A stretch of 64,000 bases of DNA from NCBI GenBank assembly GCA_963969595.1, contig OZ018411.1, forward strand, positions 4,590,501 to 4,654,500, in the 5' to 3' direction. A program made the translations under genes and the position numbers. The notes beneath the pieces were generated by a model, which had not been told where the DNA came from, did not search any database, and saw only the letters and a program-made list of their open reading frames with translations. Shown in pieces: positions 48,267-61,251 of the stretch (within the stretch, counting starts at the first letter, position 1; the number at the start of each line of letters is the position of its first letter). The stretch is from Neckera pumila. Taxonomy: Eukaryota; Streptophyta; Bryopsida; Hypnales; Neckeraceae.

Positions 48267-50971
48267 CTATTGATGAACTATTTTGGATTTGGAATCTTCA
48301 ACACTAAGGAAATGACCTTGAATGCATGCTACTAAATGTTATATACTCCGGGCTTTCTAGTTTCAACTATTTTCATTTTGTCCATATTGTTGTCCTATCC
48401 TTGTTTTTTCGGAGAATTTCTACACAAAAAATATTTGTATCTTTTGAATGCTACATAAATAAGTCATATATTGTTGAAGTTGAAGAGCAATAAGTTTAGA
48501 GCCATAAATACTACATTACATTTAGGATGTAAGCTTATACATTAAAAGCATCTTTGATACTTATACTTAATTATTTCACACTTGTTTTTATTATAAATGA
48601 TGACTATTCGATTAGTACATTCTTGAATAGGAAGGTATAGGCCTTCTAGCATACATTGTCTCAGGCTTTCTGTATTGTCCCAAGCTTTCAGCCTTGGAAG
48701 TTCAAAAATGTTATACCTTGAAATTCAAGACTATTATATTATCTTGTGTGAGCTTATAAAATTTGATTCAAGTAGTAGCCGCTACAACTCTCTAATTGCT
48801 TACTTGTAATTTAGCCCTAAGTCAATTATGAAGGCATGACTGTGCAGAATTTTTTTTGTGAAAAATAAGTTAGAACCTTTAGTGATACATCCACTTTTTT
48901 TAATCCTAAATGGTCTTTCAACTATATTTTGGCTTTTCGAGAGTAACATTTAATAAGTGTTCCAAGTTGCTTGTTCGAGCAATTTTTAAGCATAACCTTT
49001 GGACTAATTGCCTAATGTAGATCAAACCAATATATAGATGCCTGGATAAGAAAATTCTAAAATTAATTCAAAAAAAATATGTAGAAAAAGCGATATATTA
49101 GAAAATATTGATTTTTGAAAATATGTCACTTTTGCAATTTTGGAAGGTAGAAATACTATTGCATATCTACTCCAAAGAACTTGAGGTTGAAATTTGAAAG
49201 CAATATTATTCTAAACCAACATTTGTTGTTTGAAGGAATTTTAAGAATTTCTGATTGTATATTATAACATAGAAGTCATGAAAATGAGCTTCTTTCGGTA
49301 TGCACTTCTAAATAGAGAATAAATATATTTGAATTAGTTTTTTTATACATTTACCATTAATGTGATGGAGTCTTTGAAATTTAAAAAATATAAATAATTC
49401 ACTTTAGTTTCCATAAATGATTAATATTATGTCCTTAAAAATTCTACTATAAATCCTAAAATACATGCCTCACTTTTTTGTTTGTGGAATATACTCTTAT
49501 ATAACTATAAGACTATCTTCTAGTTAAGTCCTATAATTATGATAATTCCTTTATACTACCTAACTATTGATATTTTAATAGTATATTTTTTGTTTTTAGT
49601 CTTATTTATTGAATTCCATTTTCCTCTTGAAGGTATTTTAATTTAAATTATAAATATATCATTTGATATATTTATTAGCATTTACTTTTCTAGCGTATGA
49701 TACTCTATTTTCCATCTTGAAGAAAATAATACTAACTTAAATACAATAGGACTAGCTAAGTTTCATTTAGTTTGTCAATTGTGCATCTTTATCAGTTAAG
49801 ATAATATATCTAGTCTATTATTTAAAAAGCAAAACCAAATTGAGTCTAGATTCTAGTTCACTTTGTAATTTTTTTTGAATTGAGAATAATTGCAAATTGT
49901 AATATTGTGTGAAATGCCAATATAATTGTGCACGTGAACTTGGTATGACCTTTTCTTTATATGAATTTTTATGTCTATATAATTCCAAAAATTTATTGTA
50001 ATTTTCATTTTCTTCTCCAAACTTTGAAATTTTATGATGTATGGAAAATAAATTTCTTCATTTTTGGAAATTATAAACCGATATCTTTTGTTCATTTATG
50101 ATGGCCTAAATAAATATGGTGGAATCTTAAATTTGACCATTGTCAAACACTTAAAGTTAATATTTGCTACAATTTGGGTATTCACAATACAATCTATAAT
50201 ATCAAGATATATAATACAATGGGTCATAAGATGTGATACTTGAAAAGATGATATTAAAGACAACTAAATATGCATGCTGAGAGAGGAGGAGAGACCCTAA
50301 TCATGCCAGACAAAAGAAATAAAACTCCCAAACCTGAATATATACAAGTATTACATATATAAAAAGATGTGACACACAGATCAATATTTTCTTCAATTTC
50401 AACTACTAATAAACGATTGCTACAATACACACATTGCATATTAAAATATATAATTTGGATAAATATTAAATCATCCAAATGGATGAAATCTTGACAAGAT
50501 TGCACCCTTGTGCTCTGAATGTTATAGATATATATTTTATAATATCTAAGTATAGTCCTTCCATGGCAAACCTGTACTTGCTTGGTTGCACTTTGTGAGT
50601 TGAAAATTTTATAAATGTTGAATCTAAAAATCAACCGCTATATCCCAAAAACAATGAATTCTTAATGACTATTCAGCATTCGATTTTTGATACAATCAAA
50701 AGAGCATGTATGAAGGCAAACTTTATAGTTTGCAAGAAGAGGCAAAGTTCACACAAAATTTGAAAACTCTATTTAAGAGACAATATTTCATGAAACAAGT
50801 TTGAAAGCTCAAAATCAAACACCTAAAATCTTGCACTTAGAAATCGAGAGCTCTAATTTAAACTCCTAATTTACTAATTTCTTCATCATCTCCAAACAAA
50901 TCCAACACTATAGTAGCCTTTTTTTACCAAATTAAGTAAAAAAAATAAAAAAAATAAAAAAAAGTCTCATT
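48267..50971. other. AT-rich intergenic, no gene seen
   Basis: Both strands carry only short chance frames. No transposon ends were recognised. Confidence 0.5.
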
Positions 50972-53900
50972 CTATGCCTTCAACTTTTTCTTAATCCTTA
51001 TTTTGTGTAGAAAGTTAGCATTGTCATTGTTACTTTTAGAGTTGTCCCTCTTATTTTTGCCCTTATCATTGAAAATTGGGGTCAAATTCTTTAGTTCTCC
51101 ACTGGAAAACTGTGAAGGTGTGGAGGACTTGCAAAGAATGCCATACTTTAAAGTTGGGCCCCTTCTTTGCTTATGCTCTAGCGCCTTCTTTGCTTGGTCT
51201 TGAGGGAGCAATCCAGACTCCATCAACCTACATTTAGAATATTAAGATGTCAATAACTCGCATTTTTAGAACAATGATAAGAATACTAAATCTTGAAAGC
51301 ATTCTCTATAAGGTCGTATTCTTGCCACTAGAGAATAAAATCCTACAACAAGTGAAGTGGCAAAAGTTTTGTAAAGATTAATTCAACTGAAATTTGATGT
51401 TTCAAAGTGAATAGGTCTTGTTGGAAAAATAGATAATCTAAAGAACATTTAAAAGTCCTACATTTTAAAGAAAATCCTAGCAATATATTTTAAATTAGAA
51501 AGAGCAATAAATCAAATTTTTTTAATGCTTTAGAAGTTTATATATATATATATATATATATAGCTATGTTCTTTATATATAAGCATTTATGGAAATTGTA
51601 TCATTTTCACATGTACAATCAATCAAAGATGTATTAAAATATACCTTCTTCCAAATAATACACAAGGCGTACAATTTTTTGCACAAATTTTTATCATAAT
51701 CATACAATTTCAATACATTTTGCATGTCATAATAACATGAGCCTTTCTATCAATGTAAATTACAACAATACATTTAAACTTTCTATTCATTCAAGTTTGA
51801 AAATAATGTGATTCATTTGAAAGGTCCCCAGTGGACACAATTATCGTAAATACAACCCTTGTAATGCATAGGATGTTAAAAAGTTCTTGGCAAATAGGCT
51901 AATAGGCTAAATGCATTGATAGACTTATTTTTAAAGAAGAAAAGAAGGTCATGAGGAATTCTTTGTAATCCAATAGAGTTAATCGTAAAGTGAAATCTAG
52001 TTTGTAAAAGGGGTGCCCGAGGAAGGTTAAACTAAAAATAATACAAAGAAACACAATACCAAACTCCATCAAACCAAATTTGCGTGCTTCAAGGAGTTTT
52101 GTCCTATTATTTTTTCAAACTCTAATCTAGCTCCTGGTCCCTCATTGCATGCACACACTTTATATTTATTTTGAATGGCTCAAGAATGATAACTAAGGTA
52201 GTCTGCTCTAAAAGCGACCGGCTTCTTCAAATCAACCCTATAAAGTGGTACATAATGGATATGAGGTGGTCTTTAAATGGACCAATTTAGTCATTGATTG
52301 AATCCATAAAAAAAGTGTTCTTTATTACAAGAGCCAGTCATTGACCTTGATTTTCTCAAATCACTTTAGAAGTTGTAAGTGGATGCATTTTGGGAGACCA
52401 AGGGTCACAAATAGGTACCTACAATAAAAAATCTTAGGAAATTCATAACTAATTCAAATATGCTTCAAAAAATATGAAACCACTTGTATAAAGTTTGGCA
52501 TCCATTTTTCTTTCTTTGAAAAATGAGTAAAAAATATTTCTGTTCATGCAAACCTACAAAAAAGGTGGATTAGTCCTTAAATGGTCGCTTTTAGAGCATC
52601 CTACCTTACCACAAGGAATGTAGGATTTGTAAAATCATAAGAAATACAAAAAAAGCTTTTAAAAACCCACCAAAATTCGGCCATTCTACTTTTAGGCACT
52701 TGGTCCCGAAGTGTAGAGTAGAAAATTCTCAAAGGATCTCTCTGCAAAGAACCATGACAACCACCATGAGAGTTATGGCCACAATGTTGAATAATTGAAG
52801 AGCAACAACACTACTCAAGTAACTTCCCCTAAAATAGCACAAGTAAGCAATTCAACATGGTTCCCATTATTATATTGAAAGACATTTTGTAGGTCTTGTT
52901 GGTAGTCAACAGGAATTCTAAATTCTTTTAGAATGCATTTTTTGGACATAGTATGAATAAACTACAAATTTTCAAAGTGCTAAAAATAGGTATTTCTAAA
53001 ATCAACCATAGACTCTCATGAATAGTAGGAGACAATACATTTAGGCAAGAATCTAGAGTGTGCGGTTTTGAAAAGCTGATGACATTAGGTGTAATCAACT
53101 TAGAGGACTTTTGTGCAATGTCAGTATTAATTTGTGGAGCCTTGTATGCCAAAAAAATATTATTAAAGGAAATAAACGGTGAGTTGAAGGATGGATAAAT
53201 AAATTTAATTCGCATTCCATACATCTTCTGGAGGGTCATGTTTCTGTCCTGGCAAGAAATACACTCTCTTCTCCTTCCTCTGCTCCATTGCGATCTTCAT
53301 GGTTGCCGTTGCTGTTGCTTTGGTTTGCATTAGTTTCTTCTTATGGAATTGCCCCAAATTGGATGATGTCCCTGCCTGTTCAATTTATTGACCATTAAGC
53401 CATAATCCAATCAACAATGCCTAAATTGGCTAAAAATTAGCTCCTAGATTATATGCTCACATGCTAGTACTACCCATAGTCCAGTAGGCATGAGAATCAT
53501 AATTTGATGATGCAAAGGAGCTTAGACAATGATAGGAATAATATATTACCTCAAAAAAAAACCATTTGCTTGACACTCTCTAATTGCACATTCCCAATAT
53601 ATATTGAATGTCTATCATGTACAAATGTGATTGGGCAACTCCTACATGTCTCATTGTAAGTACATGTGATAGGAGCTTGTTTGTCCCCTCAACAATGCAG
53701 CTAGAGAATGTCAAGTGTATAATAAAACAATGCTTAAAGTACCTCGCATAAATGGATACATCATATCAATTTTTACAAAAGGCCTTACTTAGGTGCTCAA
53801 TAGCCTTAAGTATATACACAATAGTAGAGTAATAATAGTAGAATGAGCATGGTTGCTAGCATGGTTGCTAGCATGTGAGCTTAGGATCTTGAGCTCATGA

Positions 53901-56560
53901 GCCTAGGAATCTAGGCACCTATATTATCCCCTAAAGATCAGAGACTATGTTTTCACCAAAAACGCTCCAAAATTGCCATTTCTAGTACAACTACCAAATT
54001 TTAGAAGAAAAAAAAATTGGACAAATGTAACCATAGGATCTTGTAGTAAGCTTGTTTGAGAATATGTAGAAAAAATTTCAGAATTTTCTACCTTGTAGAT
54101 TGCAAGATATTAGTGTTTGAACTGACAAAACCCCTTTTGGAGGCCCTGCAAAAAACCAAGAAGCTGCACTTCACAAGGTCACATTCAAATGAAAAAATGT
54201 TTAAAATGGTGGTTACTCCTTGGATTCATTCTTCAAAGCAAGTTGTCTACATGCTTGAAAATTTTCAAATCATTTCAAATTATACAACATATAAGAATAA
54301 ATTAGTAAGCAGAAAGAAATAGAGAATGATTCAAAACAATAAATTGTTAAGAATTTAATTATGGAATTGACAATGTCAATTCCAACGGTTGTAATGTTGC
54401 AATAAAAAATCTACTTCCTATGCTTTTATTTATTTTTTAAATATTAAAAATGGAATTAAATAAAGGACTTCAAACTTTATTTTAGAATAGAGAATCCATA
54501 ACTACCTGCAAACTAGAACACCTCATAATTTTCATCTCATAAATCAAAATGGAATGATTCAAATCTTTACACCCATATATAAATCTAGAAAACCAATTTC
54601 AAATTTTTCATATTTTTAAAAAGTGATTTTTCAGAAAAAAACTGAGCTGCCCGCCGACCATTGAAAATGACATATCATCCAATAATTTTTTGAGTTTGTA
54701 GTTAAAAGTTTTGAAAATTGTTGGGCTTTAAAGCTACTCCTTGAGCACATGTTGTGTGAAAGTTTCAAAGAAAAAAAATTCCGTTTGTAATGAGTTGCCC
54801 AAAATCGCTATGTTGCCAAAATAAATTGTTTGGTTCTGAAGAGGTTATGCACAACTTCTATGGTTATAAGGTACCTATATTATAGATACATATGTTATAA
54901 ACACCTTCAATGGTTGTAAAGTATCTATTTTTACCCAGGCTCAAGGCTCACAAGGCTCTCATTTCTAGGCTCACATGTTAGCATTGTTGATTGTTAAATA
55001 ACAATTTGTCGTCTCTAATGCAAATATTTTGAGATTTCAAGGGAATTAAAATGGTTCAAACTTGTTTACCTTGAGATTATGTCAATTAACCCCTAAAGGA
55101 CCAAACACCGTTTTTTGGCAACATAGTGATTTTGGGCAGCTCACTACGGACAGAGCTTTTTAATTTTTTTCTTTGAAAATTTCATAAAACATGTGCCCAA
55201 GGAGTAGCTTTAAGGTCCAACAATTTTCATAACTTTTGACTACACGGTTAAAAAGTTATTGCATGATATGTAATTTTCTCCATTCGGCGGGCAACCCAGG
55301 CAGCTCAAAAAACTCCTTCAAAAATCACTTTTTTGAAAAATGAAGTGGTTCTCAGGAAAAATTTAAGAGTGGAAAATTTTGACTCACTTCATTTTGTTTA
55401 ATGAGGTGAGAGTTATTAAGAATTCCAATCTGTGGGTAGGTATGGAATCTATGGATTTCAAACCTACCCACAAACTAGAATTCTTAATAACTCCCACCTC
55501 TTTAAACAAAATGGAGTGATTCAAAATTTTCTACTCTTAAATGTTTCCTTCAAACCACATCCAACTTTTTCATTTTTCAAAAAAGTGATTTTTGAAGGAG
55601 TTTTTTGAGTTGCCCGGGTTGCCCGCCGAAGGCGGAAAATTACATATCATGCAATAACTTTTTAACCGTGTAGTCAAAAGTTATGAAAATTATTGGACCT
55701 TAAAGCTACTCCTTGGGCACATGTTTTGTGAAATTTTCAAAGAAAAAAATTAAAAAACTCTATCCGTAGTGAGCTGCCCAAAATCACTATGTTGCCAAAA
55801 AACGATATTTGATCCTTTAGAAGTTAATGACAAAGCATACCAAACCATGAAAGATAATTATAGATCAATACCCCCCATTGTTGATACAAGTTAATAAATC
55901 TTTACTTGCAACTTTTTTTCATAATATGATTTATTTTGTAATTATATAGTTGATCAAAAGCATTGAGAAGGAGCTCACGCTTGCATAATTTGTTGACTTG
56001 GGTCTAATTTTTGATGCATTCTTTGTTTGTTGTATTTTGAGGAAAGCATTCTTCACAACAAGATTCTTTTCTTTCTCCCTCCCCCTATCCAAGTCTTTGA
56101 CTTCACTTTTCACCTTAATGAGATCCCTCACACCTCCATAATCCTTTCCACCATTCACCTTCTCCATTTCCTTGCCTTTGCCTTGTTCTTTCCCATTGAG
56201 TATTTCTGCAATGCATTGCAAGTTGTCGTTGCCATCATCTTCCAATTCATTTTTTGTCATCACAAGTGCCTTTTGCTGCACTAAAGAATTTCCGACTTTG
56301 CCTTTATCAAACTCATGTTTGCTCTTTGCTAGATTTTTTAATATATTGTTTTTATAAGGATCCTTGTTCCCGAGTTGCACAGGTTCCTTGCCCTTTGTTG
56401 ATACTAAACTTTCAACTAAATTTTCTTTCTCTTTTTCTTTCTTTTCTTGTGAATCTATTGAAGTTTGTCTTTTCAATGCAAATTTTAAGAGAAATGATCT
56501 CACATTTTTAATAGAGTACTTCAAATTAAGCGATTTCACCCTTGGTCTTTCTTTGGTCAT
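50972..56560 (-). CDS. conserved plant protein of unknown function, 4 exons
   Basis: Minus-strand exons: 56560-55979 (donor GTGAGC), 53375-53223 (acceptor GAACAG, donor GTATGG), 52741-52671 (acceptor TTGCAG, donor GTGGGT), 51227-50972 (acceptor TGTAG; stop). Phases agree at every junction (0, 0, 2), giving about 353 aa. The joined C-terminal part reads VYFLPGQKHDPPED, RDPLRIFYSTLRDQVP, MAEFW, MESGLLPQDQAKKALEHKQR, then RRGPTLKYGI. I recall a similar LPGQK-DPPE...DPLRxFYxxL...MAxxWMMExGLL block in uncharacterised land-plant proteins. The first exon encodes a long Lys/Glu/Asn-rich, probably disordered segment; the extreme C-terminus is also Lys-rich, suggesting a nuclear or nucleic-acid-associated protein (inference). 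The ATG at 56560 is tentative: an in-frame stop lies upstream, but a spliced upstream exon is possible. Confidence 0.72.
51540..51561. repeat. (TA)n microsatellite
   Basis: This is an uninterrupted run of about 11 TA units in the last intron of the unknown gene. Confidence 0.95.
52194..52608. mobile_element. TAAGGTAGTCTGC MITE, 415 bp
   Basis: The ends TAAGGTAGTCTGCTCTAAAA and TTTTAGAGCATCCTACCTTA are good inverse repeats, extended by GCGACC and GGTCGC. It lies in the last intron of the unknown gene. Copies are at 3783 and 21184. Confidence 0.8.
53924..54848. mobile_element. TTAA/CCCCTAAAGG element, subfamily B
   Basis: It begins TTATCCCCTAAAGATCAGAG, a decayed TTAA end, and finishes GGTTCTGAAGAGGTTAT. 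The interior blocks AAGCTGCACTTCACAAGGTC, CAATTCCAACGGTTGTAATG and AAAATGACATATCATCCAAT recur in the copy at 61252-62237. It lies in the first intron of the unknown gene. Confidence 0.7.
55086..55827. mobile_element. TTAA element forming a complete palindrome
   Basis: It begins TTAACCCCTAAAGGACCAAA and ends GATCCTTTAGAAGTTAA. The two halves (about 370 bp each) are inverted copies over their whole length. GGGCAGCTCACTACGG pairs with CCGTAGTGAGCTGCCC. TCCTTCAAAAATCACTTTTT pairs with AAAAAGTGATTTTTGAAGGA, and AAACCTACCCACA pairs with TGTGGGTAGGTAT near the centre at about 55450. It lies in the first intron of the unknown gene. Confidence 0.9.
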
Positions 56561-59500
56561 TGTAATTCTTCTTCTTCCTCATCACTTTTAAAGTTGCTAA
56601 GAGAAATTCATGTATACTTTCAAGCTCCCCATCTAGAAAAAAAATCAGTTGTAAGAAAATATAAAGTTGGATCACCATGCCATTGTATTAATATTGTCAG
56701 ATTCTTAAATACATGTATAGCCACAACACACTTGGTATAGATTCAAACTATGTTATAAGGAAAAATTGAGATCCAAAGTGCAAAGACTAAATAAGTTCAA
56801 AATAAACAACATCTAAACAAAGCTAGCTCACATCCTATCAAGTTTCAATCACATCTTCAGTCATTCATGTTGCTAAATCACAAAGAACACAAATCCCTTA
56901 AAAAAAAGCTAATTCACTTTTCAAGACAATGTCCAACATGGAACCTTGCTATGATGAATACAAACTGACCTTCTTAATCTATTATGTGATAATTTGGCCT
57001 CATAATTTTTCTGTAGTTTAGGACTTTTAATAAACCAAAACAATAATTTAAATCCATAAAACCTTGTACCTTAAAGGGGCAATTAGACCAAATTATTGTA
57101 ATAAAGGATTTCAAATCTTGAAGAATTTTAATGAATTATTTGTAAATGACAAAGTACGTACAAATTCCAATTCAAAAGCCATATTTGTTAAAATGAGACA
57201 ATTTGCAGTCTCATATTGTATTTGACTTTACATTTAGATGATGATAAATGTTTGATATTGAATTTTTTTGGTGAATTGAGACTTGAATATGTTAATACAT
57301 TCACAAAACTTTGATTTTATAAAGATTGATATGTTCACAAATTTTTGATTTGTTAGAATAGTGGTCTCAAATAATAGGACTAAAGTCTCAAAATGTCCAT
57401 TTTGTCTCAATTTAACAAATATGACCATCTTGAAATAGTGTTATAATAGATATTTTGTATTTATATTATATGTAAACAGGCATTCAAGTGACTACACCAC
57501 TCGAAGGTAACTGGAACAAACAAGCATTCATGTATTCTCTCAAATTTATGCAAACTCACCTTCTTGTTTGACTTATATAAAAAAAGCCCTATACTCCCAC
57601 TCCCCCCCCCCCCCCCCCCCCCCTTGCCTCCAAATTCAATAGTCATATCATTCTACAAAACTTATCAAGAAAAGATCACATCCTAGATAGAAGCAATAAA
57701 ATATAAAATAATACCTGCTCAACTACATTAATATTTGCCATATCTAAGCTCCAAATCCACTTATCATATATTCATTGTGCATCTAGGCAAATGTCAAAAA
57801 AAACTCAAATATGTGTTTGTTTTTCCAATATGCATAATTGTAGCTCTTCTTATCAAAAAAAAGGTTTATAAAGAAGAGATGGCATTCTATGGAAGAAATA
57901 TTGACGATGGTTTAGCATATACTTGCATTGTTAAACAACCAAACAAGAAAATATGATTGATGATGGAATAGCATTTTTATTTCATTTTTCTCTCATAGCA
58001 TTGATAAATAATTTTTCCATAATTTGTCTTATTTTCTTCTTACTACCACTACATTGCCTTTATAATGGGCAATAATTGGATAGTTAAAAAATTTATGCAA
58101 AAAATTTATGACTTAAATTTCATTTTTCTCTTTTATAATTGCTGTGTCTGGATTTTTTTATTAGATTTTACAAAAGAATCCATGACAATATATTTACAAA
58201 TATTATAAGACTACAGTCATTTTGAAATGACTAGAGAAGCAATGTGTGTAGAAAAAATCAAGTTCATGATTCCTAAAGAAGTTTCAAATCAATCAAAGTG
58301 AATTTTGTGAGAGTAAACATACACCACTGTAGAGCAAAAAGGCATTGTTTGTTGGATTTCAATCCATTCATTTGGAAAAAAGTGTCCAAATTGGGCATTG
58401 TATTTTTTGTTGACTTGAATAGGTCATATGGGGACTTTTGGAGGCTAATTTTATTGCCAGTTTGAAAAAACAAATGAAATTTTCTTCATTGATTATGATT
58501 ATAAAATTTTTTGACATTTCTAAAATATTTTTGTTAAAATCTTATCAATGAAATTGGTGAAACATATTTTGAACAATATTTCAAATTTTTATTTCAAAGC
58601 TTGCATTTCTAGATTTATTTATATCGTATTTGGTGTTTATCATATTCTATTATAATCAATTTATTTTTAAATTTTTAAATTTTTAATCATTATTTATTTT
58701 TTAAATGTATGAAGATAGAATTTTTAATTTGCTTGATTATTTTGTATACAATTCAAATTATCATATTGTTTAAAAGCAAGATGACTAATTCAAATTATCA
58801 TATTGTATAAAATCAAGATGACTAAAAACATTGAAATTAGGTTATTTTTCATACTTGCAATTTTGGAATTTGTTCTTGTGATTTACCTTGCATGGTATGT
58901 GATTGTTTTGACTCCATTTGGAAACAATAACCTATTTTAAGATTATTTCTTGTGCTAAAGTTCAACAATTATACACATGATTGGACCAATTCTTTTTGCT
59001 CATCAATCCATCATATATTACAAATCCACAGTTGAAAAGCAAAAAAACATTGATAGTCTAAAATAATATTGGTGATTTGGAATTAAAATTTAAAAATTGC
59101 ATTTCTATCAAAATATACAAAACCAAATTCAAGATTCAATAAAGAATTCAAAAACTAAATTGAAAATTAAATTAAAATATAGGAAGAAATTTTGATGTTA
59201 TAAATTCATAAAGAAAGAATTTTGAATTAAAAACTTTGAGCTCACATTCCAAATTGAAAAGTCATGCCTATATGATGAAATTTGGAATGTGAGCTCAAGT
59301 CACATTTATCACATAATTTGGAATGTGAGCTCAAGTCACATTTATCACTTTAAATTGAATCCCTTACAATATTTAATTGCTTTATAGCACTAAAATGGAA
59401 TTCTAAGAGGTGTGATCATTTTGGTGATAGGGTAGGCTTTTGTTTTCTTTTCGAATTGCACAGCTATTGATTTTTCAAGGGTGGGTATTGTTTTTTTTTG

Positions 59501-59660
59501 AATTGCGTGGTTGTTGATTTTTGAGAAGGGGTATATTGTTTTCTTTTCAAATTGTTTGGCTGTTGATTTTTCGAAGGGGTTATTGTTTTCTTTTCAAATT
59601 GCATGGCTTTCTTTTTTTTGACTCACATTGCTTGGTAGTTGAGATTAGTCTTAGGTTCTT
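56561..59660. other. AT-rich intergenic with simple and tandem repeats
   Basis: No gene was recognised. A run of 22 C lies at 57602-57623. A 43-bp duplication with AATTATCATATTGT lies at about 58757-58826. A 36-bp duplication (TTTGGAATGTGAGCTCAAGT) sits at 59281 and 59317. A 48-bp tandem repeat of about 3.6 units (core TTGTTTTCTTTTCAAATTG) lies at 59440-59611. Confidence 0.7.
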
Positions 59661-60596
59661 TTAACCCCTGAAGGACCAAAGCCTTTTTTTTTGCCAAAAA
59701 ACTCTCAAAACTGCCATTTCTAAAGCAAAGAGTAAAAAAACGTAAAAACTATTTTTTTGCACATCTAACCATAGGATATTATACCTAACTAGTATGAGGA
59801 TGTGTGGAAAATTTTTTAGAATTTTTGACCGCAAATATTGCAAGGTATCTGGGTTTGAAGTGAAAAAAACAAGTTTTTCAGCACATTGCGGGACTAGATT
59901 TTTTGACTTTGAACATTTTTAACTTAAATTTTTTGCACTACAGAGTTTTGAGCTTTAAACCTTTCTAGTGGGGAATTGCATTGAGAATCTAGGGAAAAAA
60001 AAGAAATTCAAAAAATCTTAAATTTCATTCTTAAAAAAATTGTTGAGTAGTTTATAGAAGTAGGTACAAGATAGAAGGAAAATCTAAAATATTCATATCT
60101 TTTAGATGGAATGAAAATGCACTAATTCCAATGGTGAGATTGTTCTAGCTCAAAAACTAAACCATGTGAAACTTTTTTTTATGAAAAATTGCAAAAATTG
60201 CGTTCCAAAATGAATCCTACAAGTTATTTTTTTCAAGAAGATGCTCTAATTGCCCCAAAAACAAGATTGTCCATAACTTTCTCATTAAAATTCCAAATGA
60301 AATGAATCAAGGCTTTCCAAATAGACAAAATATAGTCTATGAGGAAAAAAAATTAAAAAAAAAATTAAATTTTTTGCAAATTTTTTTTGTTATTCCTTCT
60401 TCCTTGTTTTGAGCTTATTTGGGCATAACTTTTGTACTTGGGCACCGATTGAAAAAAAAATTATATTTCCACAAAACTTATCAGTTTTACTATCTCCAAA
60501 AAAAATTTGAGAAAATCACAACAAAAATTCAGCCCGTAGGTACCTGCCCAAACTCCCACGTGTCCCCTGAAGGGACAATGGTCCTTTAGGGGTTAA
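59661..60596. mobile_element. TTAA/CCCCTAAAGG element, full-length subfamily A
   Basis: It begins TTAACCCCTGAAGGACCAAA and ends GGTCCTTTAGGGGTTAA, giving 936 bp bounded by TTAA on both sides. This is the best full-length reference for subfamily A in the window. There is no ORF over 100 codons, so it is non-autonomous. Confidence 0.88.
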
Positions 60597-61251
60597 TCTC
60601 ATCCAATGGCGGATGATTTTATACTTTTGGGGGGGAGGAGGGAGGGGCTCATAGGGGTGTACAACCACTTTTTGGTACTTTGTGTAGTATGTTTGGTGGT
60701 GTATAAAGAATGAGATTGCACTTCTAGAAGTGGTAGTTGTATGATCATCTATGCTTTGTTCTAATGTGCAGGCAAGATACATTTGCATATACTATTTATT
60801 GCATTTTAATATCATGTAGTACACACCCACCTGCATCATTTGCCCATTTTTTCATCCATCAGTACACTTTTGTACAAATTTGACTTCATTGCCTATTCAA
60901 AGAGTTCATTGATCCTCTACAAAACTCCTCATAGAATAATTGCCATATCATGCACAAGAATAATTTGGGATAATTGACATAAATTTGAATCCTAACAAAA
61001 TTTGGATCAACTATACCAAATCTAACGTTCTAAAAATTGCAATTTTCTTGTTTTGAGAATTTTAAGTATGCTTAACCATTTTAAATGTTTAATTGGCAAG
61101 GACCAAAGAAATATCAAATGTACAAATGGATATTCATAAGCAAAAATTTACCACCATCCCATCATATACATATATACTAACTTAACCAACAAAGGGCCAA
61201 AGATTTATGGACTGAAAATAACCAACACAATTCATTTATGATGTATTCCGG

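Noticed and set aside
57461..57646. Minus-strand frame with a poly-Gly run
   Set aside because: It is produced by the poly-C run at 57602-57623.
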